From the NCBI RefSeq assembly GCF_023231945.1, contig NZ_JAJLJH010000001.1, positions 496,001 through 560,000 on the forward strand: 64,000 bases of DNA, given 5' to 3'. The notes below the pieces were generated by a model. The model was not told the DNA's origin. It did not search any database and saw nothing but the letters and a program-made list of their open reading frames with translations. The DNA is from Scleromatobacter humisilvae (GTDB lineage Bacteria > Pseudomonadota > Gammaproteobacteria > Burkholderiales > Burkholderiaceae_C). The position numbers and the translations under genes were made by a program. This document shows, one piece after another, positions 23,047-31,594 of the stretch (positions are counted from its first letter, which is position 1; each line of letters begins with the position of its first letter).

Positions 23047-23874
23047 GTGACTCCTCCGCCCAAGACCCCGCCGGCGCGCGACTCCGACCCGCGCGGCATC
23101 CAGAGCATCGAGGTCGGCGGCCGCCTGCTGCTCGCGCTGGCGCACCACGGCCAACCGCTGGCGCTGAAGGATCTCGCGGCCGCGGCCGACATGAGCGCCG
23201 GCAAGGCGCATCCGTATCTGGTGAGCTTCATCAAGCTGGGCCTGGTCGAGCGCGAGACCGAAGGCGGCCGCTACGGCCTCGGCCCGCTGGCGCTGCAGAT
23301 GGGCCTGATCGGCCTGCAGCAGTACGACCCGGTGCGGCTGGCCACCGAGCGCATCGACGAGCTGGCGCGCGAGACGGGCCACACCGTGGCGATCGCCGTC
23401 TGGGGCCATCGCGGCCCGACGCTGGTGCGCATCGCGGAGGCGCCGTCGCCGGTGCACGTGTCGATGCGGCATGGCACCGTGATGAGCATCCCCGACACGG
23501 CCTCGGGCCGCCTGTTCGCGGCGTTCGGGCCGCACGACGCGGTGCAGGAAGCGCTCGACAACGAGGCACGTCTCGCGCCCCTGCGCGCGTCACGCGCGCG
23601 CGCCGGCGGCCGCTTCGGCCTGGGCACGGCCTTCGACCGCGAGATCGCCAAGGTGCGCACCGACGGCGTCGCCTGCATCGACGGCGTCGCGTTGCCGGGC
23701 GTCAGCGCGGTGTCGGTACCGGTGTTCGACGCGCGCGGCCAGCTGGTGCTGAGCCTGACGGCGATCGGGCCCAGCGCGACCTTCGATTCGGCCGTCGACG
23801 GCGCCGTCGCCGCGCGGCTGAAGCCGGCGGCGCTGCAATTGTCGACGCGACTGGGCTGGAAGCCGGCCGCTTAG
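23047..23874 (+). CDS. IclR-family regulator of homogentisate catabolism
   Basis: A 275-residue regulator. The N-terminal winged helix spans about residues 18-75 (GGRLLLALAHHGQPLALKDLAAAADMS, recognition helix around KAHPYLVSFIKLGLV), followed by the effector-binding domain to the end (RIDELARETGHTVAIAVW, VMSIPDTASGRLFAA). The GTG at 23047 gives the natural length. Earlier in-frame codons overlap the divergent operator. In Pseudomonas the IclR protein HmgR represses hmg genes and releases on homogentisate; the same role is inferred here. Its end overlaps the sapC-like gene by four bases on the other strand. Confidence 0.88.
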   Translation: MTPPPKTPPARDSDPRGIQSIEVGGRLLLALAHHGQPLALKDLAAAADMSAGKAHPYLVSFIKLGLVERETEGGRYGLGPLALQMGLIGLQQYDPVRLATERIDELARETGHTVAIAVWGHRGPTLVRIAEAPSPVHVSMRHGTVMSIPDTASGRLFAAFGPHDAVQEALDNEARLAPLRASRARAGGRFGLGTAFDREIAKVRTDGVACIDGVALPGVSAVSVPVFDARGQLVLSLTAIGPSATFDSAVDGAVAARLKPAALQLSTRLGWKPAA

Positions 23875-24629
23875 GCCTTGGCGGCGGCCGCGGCCTGGTT
23901 GAGGCGGCGGTCCAGCAGGCGGCGCATGTTGTTGAGCGACAGCAGGTGGATGTTGAGCAGGCCCAGCATGCCGTTGCGGTAGATCTGCGCGATCTGCGTG
24001 TCTGACAGCTTGCCGACCGCCTCTTCGTCCAGCGTCATGAAGCCGTCGACCGACAGCTGCTCGCCGTTGGCCAGCGTGGCGTCGAAGCGCATCGGCTTGA
24101 GCAGCTTCATCTCCAGCAGCGCGGCGCAGAACTGGCGGGTGCGTTCGAGGTCGGTCTCGAGCTCCTGCACGAACTTGTGCACGTTGTTGAGCAGCTCGCT
24201 CGCCTCGCCCTTGTCGTTGAACAGCGAGATGCCCTCGGTGCGCGACATGCCTTCCCAGGTGTTGTCGAACACCATGGCCCAGCGGTCGGAGCCTTCGATG
24301 CGGGCCATCGTGAACGGGTAGGCGCGCAGCATCGCGGGGATGTAGCTCGCGTCCCACTTCCCGTCCGCCGTGACGAACAGGTTCTCGCCCGGCTTCATGC
24401 CGAAGACGGCCACCGGCGTGACGGTGTCGCGGCCGAGCGCGTCCTGCGCGGCGCGCACGAACAGGATCGGGAAGTTCATCGCGGCGTCGGCGAACTCGCT
24501 CACCGAGATCACGAACGAGGTGAACGGCGCCAGGCGCGGGATCGCGTTCAGTTCATTCTTCAGGCGCAGGTCGCGGTGAAGGACGGTGTCGAGCGCAATG
24601 GGCTCTTTGTGCAGGTTCGTGACGATCAT
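23871..24629 (-). CDS. SapC family protein
   Basis: A 252-residue protein of the SapC group, first described near an S-layer locus. It has no signal peptide or clear membrane segment. Typical features are the N-terminal HRDLRL, PFTSFVISVSEFADAAMNFPILFV, GENLFVTADGKWDASYIPAMLRAYPF, and the C-terminal Q-rich tail. Biochemical role is unknown. A GGAGAAC ribosome-binding site precedes ATG 24629. The start overlaps the corC-like stop by four bases (ATGA), so it is translationally coupled to that gene. Its end overlaps the convergent iclR gene. Confidence 0.8.
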   Translation of the reverse strand: MIVTNLHKEPIALDTVLHRDLRLKNELNAIPRLAPFTSFVISVSEFADAAMNFPILFVRAAQDALGRDTVTPVAVFGMKPGENLFVTADGKWDASYIPAMLRAYPFTMARIEGSDRWAMVFDNTWEGMSRTEGISLFNDKGEASELLNNVHKFVQELETDLERTRQFCAALLEMKLLKPMRFDATLANGEQLSVDGFMTLDEEAVGKLSDTQIAQIYRNGMLGLLNIHLLSLNNMRRLLDRRLNQAAAAAKA

Positions 24630-25930
24630 GGTTGTTCTCCAGGGGAAGTATTCCGGCTCACGAGTACCTTGTCGACTCGCTTGCCGTCGAGGTCGACGAC
24701 CTCGAATCGCCAGTCGCCCCATTCGACCGTGTCGGTCGTGCGGGGCAGGCGTCCCAGCAACAGCATGATCATGCCTGCCAGGGTGTTGTAGCGCCCGCGG
24801 TCTTCCTCGGGCAGATCCTTGATTTCGAGGCGGTCCTTGATCTCGGGCACCGGGATCAGGCCGTCCATCAGCCAGCTGCCGTCCTCGCGGCGCACGGCCC
24901 ACGCATCATCGCCCGATTCGGGGCCGAATTCACCGGTGATGGCCTCCAGCACGTCGCGCAGCGTGATCACGCCCTGCACCGCACCGTACTCGTCGACCAC
25001 GAACACGAGCTGCGCCACGTGCGAGCGGAAGTGATCGAGCAGTTCCATGCCGGACAGCGTCTCGGGCACGAAGACGGGCGGCTCCAGCTCCTCGGTGAGC
25101 ACCGGCATGCGCCCCTCGGCCAGCGGCTTGAGCAGGCCCTGGGCGGTGATGACGCCGATGACGTCGTCGAGCCCGCCGCGGCAGACCGGATAGCGCGCGT
25201 GCGACTCGTCCTCGGCGACGGCCTTGAGCACGTCGGCGATCGGCGCGTTGGCGTCGAGCCAGCTGATTTCCGCGCGCGGGATCATCATCGAGCCGATCTG
25301 GCGGTCGTCGAGGCGGAAGACGTTGCGCACCATCTGGTGCTCCTGGGCCTCGATCACGCCAGCGTCCAGCCCCTCCTCGAGGCTGGCGGCGATCTCCTCC
25401 TCCGTCACCTCGCGCTTGGCGTTGCCGCGCACGCCCAGCAGGCCCAGGATGGCCTCGGTCGTCTTCGACAGCACCACCACCAGCGGCCGCGTGGCCACCG
25501 ACAGCATGCGCATGGTCGGCGCCAGCACGCTCGCCACGGTCTCGGGAAACATCTGGCCGATGCGCTTGGGCACCAGCTCGCCGAAGATGATGGTCACCAC
25601 CGTGATGATCAGCACCACCAGCGCGGTGGCGGTGACGTGGGCCGGGCGCACGCTCAGGTTGAACGTGGCGTGCAGCCATTCGCCCAGCGGCTCCGAGAAC
25701 GCGGCGTCGCCGACGATGCCGTTGAGCACGCTGATCGACGTGATGCCCACCTGCACCGTCGACAGGAACTTGGTCGGATGGTCGTGCAGCTCGATCGCGG
25801 CCTCGGCGCCGCGCTCGCCGGCCTCGAGCATCACCTGCAGGCGCGCCTTGCGGCTCGCCGTCAACGCCATTTCCGACATCGCGAACGCGGCGTTCAGCAC
25901 GATCAGGAAAAAGAGAAGGGCGACGTCCAT
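24626..25930 (-). CDS. CorC/HlyC-type membrane protein (CNNM-CBS-CorC)
   Basis: A 434-residue protein with the CNNM membrane domain (residues about 1-185: MDVALLFFLIVLNAAFAMSEM, then VVLIITVVTIIFGELVPKRIG), a CBS pair (about 215-340: MIPRAEISWLD, FVVDEYGAVQGVITLRD) and a C-terminal CorC domain (to about 425, YNTLAGMIMLLLGRLP). Members take part in magnesium and cobalt efflux or transport. The hemolysin label of older annotation is misleading. The 3' end overlaps sapC by four bases. It is divergent from apaH 90 bases away. Confidence 0.88.
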   Translation of the reverse strand: MDVALLFFLIVLNAAFAMSEMALTASRKARLQVMLEAGERGAEAAIELHDHPTKFLSTVQVGITSISVLNGIVGDAAFSEPLGEWLHATFNLSVRPAHVTATALVVLIITVVTIIFGELVPKRIGQMFPETVASVLAPTMRMLSVATRPLVVVLSKTTEAILGLLGVRGNAKREVTEEEIAASLEEGLDAGVIEAQEHQMVRNVFRLDDRQIGSMMIPRAEISWLDANAPIADVLKAVAEDESHARYPVCRGGLDDVIGVITAQGLLKPLAEGRMPVLTEELEPPVFVPETLSGMELLDHFRSHVAQLVFVVDEYGAVQGVITLRDVLEAITGEFGPESGDDAWAVRREDGSWLMDGLIPVPEIKDRLEIKDLPEEDRGRYNTLAGMIMLLLGRLPRTTDTVEWGDWRFEVVDLDGKRVDKVLVSRNTSPGEQP

Positions 25931-26019
25931 CGAGGGCAGGTAGCGTGGGGTTTCGTCCCGCGAAGGGAAATGCTTGGCCGCGGCAGGGCCAAAGCCCGTG
26001 AGCGTAGCAGAATCGGGAC

Positions 26020-26838
26020 ATGGATTATCTGATCGGCGACCTCCAGGGCTGCTGCGACCCGCTGGAGCAACTCCTCGCCGCCATCGACTTCTCGCCCTCG
26101 CGCGACCGCATCCACGTGCTGGGCGACCTCGTCAACCGCGGGCCGCAGTCACTGGCCGTGCTGCAACGCCTGGCGGCCCTCGGCGACGCCGCCCAGTGCC
26201 TGCTCGGCAACCACGACCTGCACCTGCTGGCCGTCGCGCACGGCGTGCGCAAGCCGGGCAAGGGCGACACGCTCGACCCCATCCTGGCGCACGAGGATCG
26301 CGACGCCCTGCTCGACTGGCTGCGCCATCGCCGCATGGCCGCCGAGGCAAGCGGCTGGCTGCTGGTGCACGCCGGCGTCATCCCGCAGTGGTCGGCGGCC
26401 GACACGCTCGCCTGCGCCGGAGAGATCGAGGCGCTGCTGCGCTCGCCCGACATCGTCGAGTTCCTGCCCACCATGTATGGCAACGAGCCGCGCCGCTGGG
26501 ATCCGGCACTGCAGGGCCCGGATCGCTGGCGCTTCATCGTCAACGTGCTCACGCGCATGCGCCTGTGCAGCGCCGACGGCGAACTCGAGCTGAAGAAGGA
26601 CACGCCCGGCGAGGCGCCGCCCGGGATGCAGCGCTGGTTCTCGCACCCGAACCGCCTCACCCGCGACGTCCCGATCGCCTTCGGCCACTGGTCGCAGCTG
26701 GGCCTGGTCGACACCCCGACCCTGCTGTGCATCGACACCGGCTGCATCTGGGGCGGCCAGCTCACCGCCGTGCGCGTGGACGGCGGCCGCCGCAACGTGA
26801 TCCAGGTGCCCTGCCCGCAGGCCCGCAAGCCCGGCTGA
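26020..26838 (+). CDS. apaH: Symmetrical bis(5'-nucleosyl)-tetraphosphatase ApaH
   Basis: A 272-residue metallophosphatase that hydrolyses Ap4A to two ADP and is also known to remove caps from bacterial RNA. Metal motifs are GDLQGC at 6-11, GDLVNRG at 35-41 and GNHD at about 63-66. The segment AFGHWSQLG is near the end. All are at ApaH positions. It is cytoplasmic. It lies just ahead of tRNA-Ser and is divergent from the corC-like gene. Confidence 0.95.
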   Translation: MDYLIGDLQGCCDPLEQLLAAIDFSPSRDRIHVLGDLVNRGPQSLAVLQRLAALGDAAQCLLGNHDLHLLAVAHGVRKPGKGDTLDPILAHEDRDALLDWLRHRRMAAEASGWLLVHAGVIPQWSAADTLACAGEIEALLRSPDIVEFLPTMYGNEPRRWDPALQGPDRWRFIVNVLTRMRLCSADGELELKKDTPGEAPPGMQRWFSHPNRLTRDVPIAFGHWSQLGLVDTPTLLCIDTGCIWGGQLTAVRVDGGRRNVIQVPCPQARKPG

Positions 26839-26873
26839 CCACGTCCCCTCGGTACAATCGCGGCCTCGATCCT

Positions 26874-26961
26874 GGAAGCGTGGCAGAGTGGTCGATTGCA
26901 ACGGTCTTGAAAACCGTCGGCCTGAAAGGGCCCGTGAGTTCGAATCTCACCGCTTCCGCCA
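26874..26961 (+). tRNA. tRNA-Ser (anticodon TGA, codons UCN)
   Basis: The 88-base sequence folds as a class II tRNA: the acceptor stem GGAAGCG pairs with CGCTTCC, followed by the discriminator G and an encoded CCA (26959-26961). The anticodon arm is ACGGT-CTTGAAA-ACCGT with anticodon TGA at 26908-26910. The long variable arm typical of Ser follows, then the T-arm with GTTCGAATC. A TACAAT -10 box is at 26853-26858; no good -35 was seen at the normal distance. Confidence 0.97.
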
Positions 26962-27059
26962 ATCGTCAGGATTGACCCGATCCGCCCAACGACGATACAA
27001 AGGCCGGCCCGCCCGCCGATGCACCCGCATCCAGCGCACCCCCTACTCGAGAGGCCCTC

Positions 27060-27722
27060 ATGCAGATCCAACGCCGCAATTTCCTCGGAACCATGGGCGT
27101 CAGCGCACTGGCTGCCTCGCTCGACGCTTCAGCGACGCCGGCGCCGGCCACGAGCCCGGCCGCGGACGAGAAGTGGGACACCTCGTGGACCGAGCGCGTC
27201 AACCGCAAGCACCGCGCCACGTTCGACTCGCCGCAGTTCAGCGGCGGCGCCGCGCTGGTCAGGGCGATCAACTGGAAGACCGAATACAAGGAGGTCTACG
27301 GCACGCCGCCCGAGGACATGAGCGCGGTGCTCGTGGTGCGCGGCGAGGGCGTCTGGCTGGCGATGAACGACGAGTTCTGGCAGGCCTACAAGGTCGGCGA
27401 GGAGAACAACTTCAAGAACAAGGCGACGGGAAAATTCCGCACGGCCAACCCGATCGCGAGCGCGCCGGCCGATGCGTCGCCATCGGCGGCGGAAAGCACG
27501 CTGCCGAAGTTCATGGCGGCGGGCAACATCGTGCTCGCGTGCCATCGCGCGTTCGGCTCGGTGGTCGACCTCGTGAAGAAGACCGACAAGCTCGCGACCG
27601 ACGACGAGGCCGAGAAGAAGGCCAGGACCTTCCTGCTGCCGGGCGTGATCCTGCAGCCGTCCGGCGTGTTCGCCACGCTGCGCGCGCAGGAGGCCGGCTG
27701 CCACTACATCCTCGCGAGCTGA
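27060..27722 (+). CDS. Exported DsrE-like protein with a twin-arginine-like N-terminus
   Basis: A 220-residue protein starting MQIQRRNFLG, a short Tat-like signal followed by an Ala-rich stretch. The mature part has the look of DsrE/DsrF-like sulfur-relay folds: AVLVVRGEGVWLAMNDEFW, then LACHRAFGSVVDLVKK, and the C-terminal PSGVFATLRAQEAGCHYI with a conserved Cys. Function in the family is largely unknown. Only the fold assignment is suggested, and the Cys at the end could be functional. A GAGG ribosome-binding site supports 27060. It stands alone after the tRNA gene. Confidence 0.65.
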   Translation: MQIQRRNFLGTMGVSALAASLDASATPAPATSPAADEKWDTSWTERVNRKHRATFDSPQFSGGAALVRAINWKTEYKEVYGTPPEDMSAVLVVRGEGVWLAMNDEFWQAYKVGEENNFKNKATGKFRTANPIASAPADASPSAAESTLPKFMAAGNIVLACHRAFGSVVDLVKKTDKLATDDEAEKKARTFLLPGVILQPSGVFATLRAQEAGCHYILAS

Positions 27723-27749
27723 GGCAAGTGGCCGCCCGGCCTGCGCAGG

Positions 27750-28808
27750 CTAGGGCCGGGCCTCGAGCACCATGTTGAACGGCCCTTCCGTTGCGCGGCG
27801 CACGTGGCGGAAGCCGCCCGACCTGAGGACGGCGGTCAACGTCGCCTCGCCGGCCTGCGCACCGAGCGCCTCGCCCACTTCCTGTGCCAGCGATGTCGGC
27901 ACGCAGATCATGGTCGACGCGTTGTAGTAGAGGCGGCTGACGGGGTTGCCGATCTGCGGCGTGTCGCCCGCGATCGGCTCGACGAGCATCCAGCAGCCGT
28001 CGTCCTTGAGCAGCGTGCGCATGTGCTTCGCGCAGCCGCGCGGGTCGCCCATGTCGTGCAGGCAGTCGAACATGGTGACGAGGTCGAAGTCGCGGTCGCC
28101 GATCGCCTTCGCCGGCGCGACCTCGAAGCGCACGCGATCCTGCACGCCGTGCGCGAGCGCGTGCGCGTTGGCCTGTTCGATCGAGGGCGCGTGGAAGTCG
28201 TAGCCGATGAACCGGCTGTTGGGGAAGGCCTGCGCCATCAGCAAGGTCGAGAAGCCGACGCCGCAACCGATGTCCGCGACCTTGGCGCCCGCATCGAGCC
28301 GGGCGACCAGGCCCTCGATGGCCGGCAGCCACGCCTGCACGATGCTGTTGACGTAGCCGGGCCGGAAGAAGGCGCCCACCGCGCAGAACAGGCAGCCCGC
28401 GCTCTCGCCCCAGACGACCCCGGCACCGGTCCGGAAGCCGTGCTCCACCTTCGGCTCGCCTTCGATCATCGCCGCCACGAGGTCGAAGGCGCCGCGCAGG
28501 TAGACCGGGCTGTCCTCGGCCGCGAACACCATCGCCTGCTCGGCGCTCAGGCCGAACTGCCCGCTGGCCTCGTCGAACGTGATGTAGCCGTTGGCCGCCT
28601 GCGCGAGCGCCCATTCGCGGACGTAGCGTTCCGCGAGGCCCAGCCTCTTGGCGAGCTGCGCGGCGGTCGCACTTCCGTCCATATGCAAGGAATGGAAAAG
28701 CCCGAGCCGATAGCCGATTCGTACCGTGGGCACGCTGAACGCGCCGCCGAGGTCGCCCAGCATCTTGCCGACGAGCGCGTTGAGCGCTTCAGGATCGAGT
28801 GCCTTCAT
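27750..28808 (-). CDS. SAM-dependent methyltransferase with an N-terminal winged-helix dimerisation domain
   Basis: A 352-residue protein. Residues about 20-90 form a helix-turn-helix-like domain (AAQLAKRLGLAERYVREWALAQAANGYI), as in O-methyltransferases that dimerise through it. Residues about 165-345 are a class I methyltransferase fold with the motif VADIGCGVGFSTLLMA and the post-motif LLKDDGCWMLVEP. Substrate unknown. The gene is divergent from an AraC-HTH/hydrolase fusion at 28945, which may regulate it or act in the same pathway. The intergenic space is 136 bases. Confidence 0.8.
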   Translation of the reverse strand: MKALDPEALNALVGKMLGDLGGAFSVPTVRIGYRLGLFHSLHMDGSATAAQLAKRLGLAERYVREWALAQAANGYITFDEASGQFGLSAEQAMVFAAEDSPVYLRGAFDLVAAMIEGEPKVEHGFRTGAGVVWGESAGCLFCAVGAFFRPGYVNSIVQAWLPAIEGLVARLDAGAKVADIGCGVGFSTLLMAQAFPNSRFIGYDFHAPSIEQANAHALAHGVQDRVRFEVAPAKAIGDRDFDLVTMFDCLHDMGDPRGCAKHMRTLLKDDGCWMLVEPIAGDTPQIGNPVSRLYYNASTMICVPTSLAQEVGEALGAQAGEATLTAVLRSGGFRHVRRATEGPFNMVLEARP

Positions 28809-28944
28809 GATTCGCCTCCATGTTGAACATCGTGAGGCGAAGATAGGCCGCGCGCGTCGCGGGCGCTTGATCCTCCAACCGTGATTCTTGATCCAAACGC
28901 CGGATTGCTGCTAGTCTCGTGCGCGAGGTCGGCCGGGAGAGAAC

Positions 28945-30150
28945 ATGCCGGAGGTCGTCACGGATGCTGCCGTCAAGCGGGCGCTGGAACTGATCCACCG
29001 CCAGTACGCGGACGAGCTCACCATCGAGCAACTTGCCCGCTGCGCGGGTCTTTCGCGCACGGTGCTCGCCCAGCGCTTCGACTCGGCGCTCGGCCAGTCG
29101 CCCATGCGCTATTGCGTGGACTGGCGGCTCCGGATGGCGGCGCAGATGCTCGAGCAAGGCCGGCATACGGCCTCCGAGGTGGCCTATGCCGTCGGTTTCG
29201 GCAGCGAGGCCGCGTTCAATCGAGCCTTCCGCCGTCGCTACGGCGAGCCGCCGGCGCGGTGGGGCCGGCAGCGGGCCGCCGACACGCTTCGAGAGTTGCC
29301 CAGGCAGCAAGTCCAGCATTGCGGGGCGAAGGACGGGACGCAGCTGGCGTGGTCGCGCGTCGGGCACGGGTTTCCGCTCGTCAAGACGGCGAACTGGCTG
29401 AACCATCTGGAGTTCGATTGGCAGAGCCCGGTCTGGCGGCACTGGCTGCTCGAGCTGACGCGGCACAACACCCTCATCCGCTACGACGAGCGCGGCAACG
29501 GCCTGTCCGACTGGGACGTCCACGATCTCTCGTTCGAGGCGATGGTCGACGATTTCGAGGCCGTCGTGGACGCCTCCGGCGTGCAGCAGTTCGACCTGCT
29601 GGGGCTCTCGCAAGGCGCCTCCGTCGCGATCGCCTATTCGCTGCGCCACCCCGGCCGCGTCAGGCGGATGGTGCTGCTCGGAGGCTATTCGCAGGGATGG
29701 GCCGTGCGCTGTCGCGGAGAGGAACTCGCCCGGCGCGAGGCGATGGTCACGCTGACCCGCACGGGATGGGGCAGCGACATGTCCGCCTTCCGGCAGATCT
29801 TCGCCAACCTCTACATCCCGGGCGGCTCGTCGGAGCAGATCGCGTGGTGGACGGAGTTGCAGCGGATCTCGACGTCCCCGGCGAACGCCGAGCGACTGCA
29901 GCGTGCGCTGTCCATGATCGACGTGGAGGACATGCTCGCGCGGGTGACCGTGCCGACGCTCGTCGCGCATGCCACCCGGGACCACGTCGTTCCGTTCCCC
30001 TGCGGCGAACGGCTCGCAGCACGCATTCCGGGCAGCCGCTTCGTCAGCCTGGACAGCGAGAATCACGTGCTGCTGAAAAGCGAGCCGGCGTGGTCGGAGT
30101 TCCTCTCCGTCATGCGCGAATTTCTCGGGGCGGCGGCGCCGTCCCACTGA
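28945..30150 (+). CDS. AraC-type HTH domain fused to an alpha/beta hydrolase
   Basis: A 401-residue fusion. Residues about 10-105 match the AraC DNA-binding domain: IEQLARCAGLSRTVLAQRF, then ASEVAYAVGFGSEAAFNRAF. Residues about 135-395 are an alpha/beta hydrolase with a complete triad: S222 (GLSQGA), D346 (ATRDHVV) and H374 (ENHVLL). RYDERGNGLSDW is the strand-4-loop typical of lipases and esterases. A GGGAGAG site precedes the ATG. The usual AraC sensor domain is absent and the hydrolase takes its place at the C-terminal side. It could sense a small ester or be an enzyme with DNA-binding anchorage. Divergent from the methyltransferase. Confidence 0.85.
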   Translation: MPEVVTDAAVKRALELIHRQYADELTIEQLARCAGLSRTVLAQRFDSALGQSPMRYCVDWRLRMAAQMLEQGRHTASEVAYAVGFGSEAAFNRAFRRRYGEPPARWGRQRAADTLRELPRQQVQHCGAKDGTQLAWSRVGHGFPLVKTANWLNHLEFDWQSPVWRHWLLELTRHNTLIRYDERGNGLSDWDVHDLSFEAMVDDFEAVVDASGVQQFDLLGLSQGASVAIAYSLRHPGRVRRMVLLGGYSQGWAVRCRGEELARREAMVTLTRTGWGSDMSAFRQIFANLYIPGGSSEQIAWWTELQRISTSPANAERLQRALSMIDVEDMLARVTVPTLVAHATRDHVVPFPCGERLAARIPGSRFVSLDSENHVLLKSEPAWSEFLSVMREFLGAAAPSH

Positions 30151-30187
30151 GCGTGATGCACGACGCTGGCAACCGCGGCATCCGACT

Positions 30188-31012
30188 TCAGTATCGCGAA
30201 TCCGACGGCTTGTCGCCCTTCGGCCAATCCTTGCCCTTGTCCGCGAAGTCCGGCCGCGGCTGGCGCGTGAAGTAGGCGGCGACGTCCAGCGCCTCCTCGT
30301 CGCTCAAGATTCCGCCCTGCCCCAACGGCATGTTCCAGCGCACGAAGGCCGAGGCGTTGCCCAGTCGGGCCATGCCGGCGCCGATGTTGAAGGACTTCGG
30401 ACCCCACAGCGCCGGAAACGCGTAGCCGCCGTCCGCCGCGGGCAGGCCCTGGCCGTCGGGGCCGTGGCACGCCACGCACTTGTCGGCGAAGACCTGCTTG
30501 CCGTGCGCCTCGTCCGGCACGTGCGCGGAGACGATGCGGCGGAAGCCGCGGCCCTCGACGTCGACGCCCGTGGGCACGCCCTTCGACAGCCACGCCATGT
30601 AGGCCACGATGCCCTCCATCTCGGGACTGTTGTTCGGCAGCGGCTTGCCGTTCATCGAGCGGATGAAGCAGTCGTTGACGCGATCCTGCAGGCTGTTGAC
30701 GCTGCCGCTGCGGCTGCGGTATTCCGGGAACACGCCGTAGATGCCGACCCAGGGTGCCGCGTTGGGCGTGCGGCCCGCGTTCAGGTGGCACGAGGTGCAG
30801 TTCAGGCCGTTGCCGACCCAGGCCTTGGCGTAGACCTGCGTCTGCGTGAGCACGTGCTGGCCGAGGCGGATCGAGTCGCCGAGCGCGCTCGCCGGGATCG
30901 CCGCGGCGTCGGGCGGATCGAACGGCGCGCGCTTCGCAGCCTCGCCGGCCGCGGCGGCGGCACAGGTCAACGATGTCAGGGTCAGGAGGATGAAGCGTCG
31001 CATGCGGCGCAT
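30188..31012 (-). CDS. Dihaem cytochrome c, TsdA-like (thiosulfate dehydrogenase/tetrathionate reductase type)
   Basis: A 274-residue exported protein with signal peptide (about 1-22). Haem motifs are CTSCH (C72, C75, H76) and CVACH (C179, C182, H183). C115 in RVNDCFIRSMNG lies 39 residues after H76, close to the spacing of the unusual Cys axial ligand of TsdA. YRSRSGSVNSLQDR is also TsdA-like. NMPLG (M228) could ligate haem 2. The enzyme would interconvert thiosulfate and tetrathionate in the periplasm. There is no partner TsdB beside it. Other dihaem c types cannot be excluded from sequence alone. Confidence 0.75.
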   Translation of the reverse strand: MRRMRRFILLTLTSLTCAAAAAGEAAKRAPFDPPDAAAIPASALGDSIRLGQHVLTQTQVYAKAWVGNGLNCTSCHLNAGRTPNAAPWVGIYGVFPEYRSRSGSVNSLQDRVNDCFIRSMNGKPLPNNSPEMEGIVAYMAWLSKGVPTGVDVEGRGFRRIVSAHVPDEAHGKQVFADKCVACHGPDGQGLPAADGGYAFPALWGPKSFNIGAGMARLGNASAFVRWNMPLGQGGILSDEEALDVAAYFTRQPRPDFADKGKDWPKGDKPSDSRY

Positions 31013-31059
31013 TCTGTCGGCGTCGGGCCGCGACGGCCATTCCTAGAATCCAGTGCGCC

Positions 31060-31593
31060 TCAGCCGGCGTGCGCTCCGAGCCAGTGCGCCACGAGCCAGG
31101 CGTCGGCCGCGATGGTCGGCAGCGCGGTGAGCGCCATGCCGAACGCCCGCGCGATCGGATAGACCAGGTAGCCGATCCAGAACGCGACGCGCCCGACGAC
31201 GAACAGGGCCGCCATCGCCGGGACGAACGCGAGTGCCGCGTGCGGCGCGCTCACGGCCAGCCCGAGCCAGGCGATCGCGGCCAGCAGCGTCTGTTCGACC
31301 GTATTGCGGTTGTAGCGCAGCGCGATCTCGAGGGCGTGGCTCTTCGGCGTGGGCGTGCCGTCGATGGCGTCGGGATGCAAGCCGCGGCCCGCCGCGACCT
31401 GCACGCCCGCGAGCAGCGTGCAGCCGGGCGCGAGCAGCCAGCGCACGGCGAAGGCCAGGCGGGTCGCGAGATCGTCGGCCGGCGGCACCGTCGCCGCGAA
31501 CAGCGAGCTGGCATGCCACCCGATCGCGACGACGACCATCGCCGCGGCTGCCGACTGCGCCACCACGAGGAGCTGCTTGCGGCGGAACTCCAC
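31060..31593 (-). CDS. MAPEG-like membrane protein
   Basis: A 177-residue hydrophobic protein with about four membrane segments, resembling the MAPEG group of eicosanoid and glutathione-linked proteins (EIALRYNRNTVEQTLLAAIAWL is the telling segment). The start is uncertain: GTG 31593 lies three bases after the stop of the SRPBCC gene and is preferred. The alternative TTG 31632 would overlap that gene by 38 bases. It is the last gene of the ArsR-SRPBCC operon. Function not known. Confidence 0.65.
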   Translation of the reverse strand: MEFRRKQLLVVAQSAAAAMVVVAIGWHASSLFAATVPPADDLATRLAFAVRWLLAPGCTLLAGVQVAAGRGLHPDAIDGTPTPKSHALEIALRYNRNTVEQTLLAAIAWLGLAVSAPHAALAFVPAMAALFVVGRVAFWIGYLVYPIARAFGMALTALPTIAADAWLVAHWLGAHAG

Positions 31594-31594
31594 G

